From contig USCV01000037.1 in NCBI GenBank assembly GCA_900553225.1, positions 1-14,634 on the forward strand: DNA of 14,634 nucleotides, given 5' to 3'. This DNA comes from an uncultured Clostridium sp. (GTDB lineage: Bacteria > Bacillota > Clostridia > TANB77 > CAG-508). The position numbers were made by a program, and so were the translations under genes. Shown here in pieces: positions 14,597 to 14,634 of this stretch. Positions within the stretch are counted from its first letter, which is position 1, and every line of letters starts with the position of its first letter. The notes under the pieces are model-generated. The model was not told the DNA's origin. It saw nothing but the letters and a program-made list of their open reading frames with translations, and ran no database searches.

Positions 14597-14634
14597 ATGA
14601 TAAAAATTGAAGAAAATTATGATTTTAATAGTAT
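14597..14634 (+). CDS. Start of a further gene, cut by the window edge
   Basis: An ATG at 14597 follows GAAGGG (14581-14586) at ten bases. It reads 12 open codons (MIKIEENYDFNS) to the end of the window. That is too little to assign a function. Its position after the fic terminator suggests a separate transcription unit. Confidence 0.4.
   Translation, partial: MIKIEENYDFNS

Overview
The window is very AT-rich (most intergenic stretches are almost pure A/T). Its genes have strong AGGAGG-type ribosome binding sites, heavy AGA codon use and standard stop codons, and TGG encodes Trp. Together with the gene families present (Tn916/phage-type integrase, DUF6076 protein, phage-replisome-organizer protein), this suggests a low-GC Bacillota, probably a clostridial-type host. 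The species cannot be read from the sequence. Everything here looks like the inside of one integrated mobile element that carries defence cargo.

Left module (1-3888): a leftward tyrosine integrase is cut by the window edge exactly after its catalytic tyrosine. Next comes a leftward DUF6076-type zinc-finger protein. A divergent control region follows, with one good leftward promoter. Rightward from there run a small excisionase-like protein, a short replisome-organizer-type replication protein, and a DnaC-like helicase loader. The element therefore encodes excision/integration functions and at least part of its own replication initiation.

Middle module (3889-5304): a 375-base non-coding stretch holds a candidate leftward small RNA, a strong two-way terminator, and a compact GC-richer block of six inverted repeats that looks like an origin of transfer. 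Downstream are an unrecognised 206-residue protein and a MobC-like relaxosome accessory protein. No relaxase is visible. This fits an element mobilised in trans by a helper, though a relaxase could lie outside the window.

Right module (5305-13467): a promoter with a 30-bp perfect palindrome over its -10 box precedes an XRE regulator and a tightly packed type I restriction-modification operon: hsdM, hsdS, hsdR and a GIY-YIG/DUF4357 nuclease-like gene, with 1-2 base gaps between the last four. The HsdS subunit carries an extra C-terminal domain of about 200 residues resembling the Panacea/SocA-like (DUF4065) fold, with a plausible internal start just before it. The regulator presumably sets expression of the whole operon.

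End (13468-14634): a separately promoted HTH-Fic protein of the self-inhibited class has its own terminator, and then a new gene starts at the right edge. The most interesting points are the relaxase-less transfer module, the HsdS fusion, the five-gene R-M operon with its palindromic control site, and the candidate small RNA.
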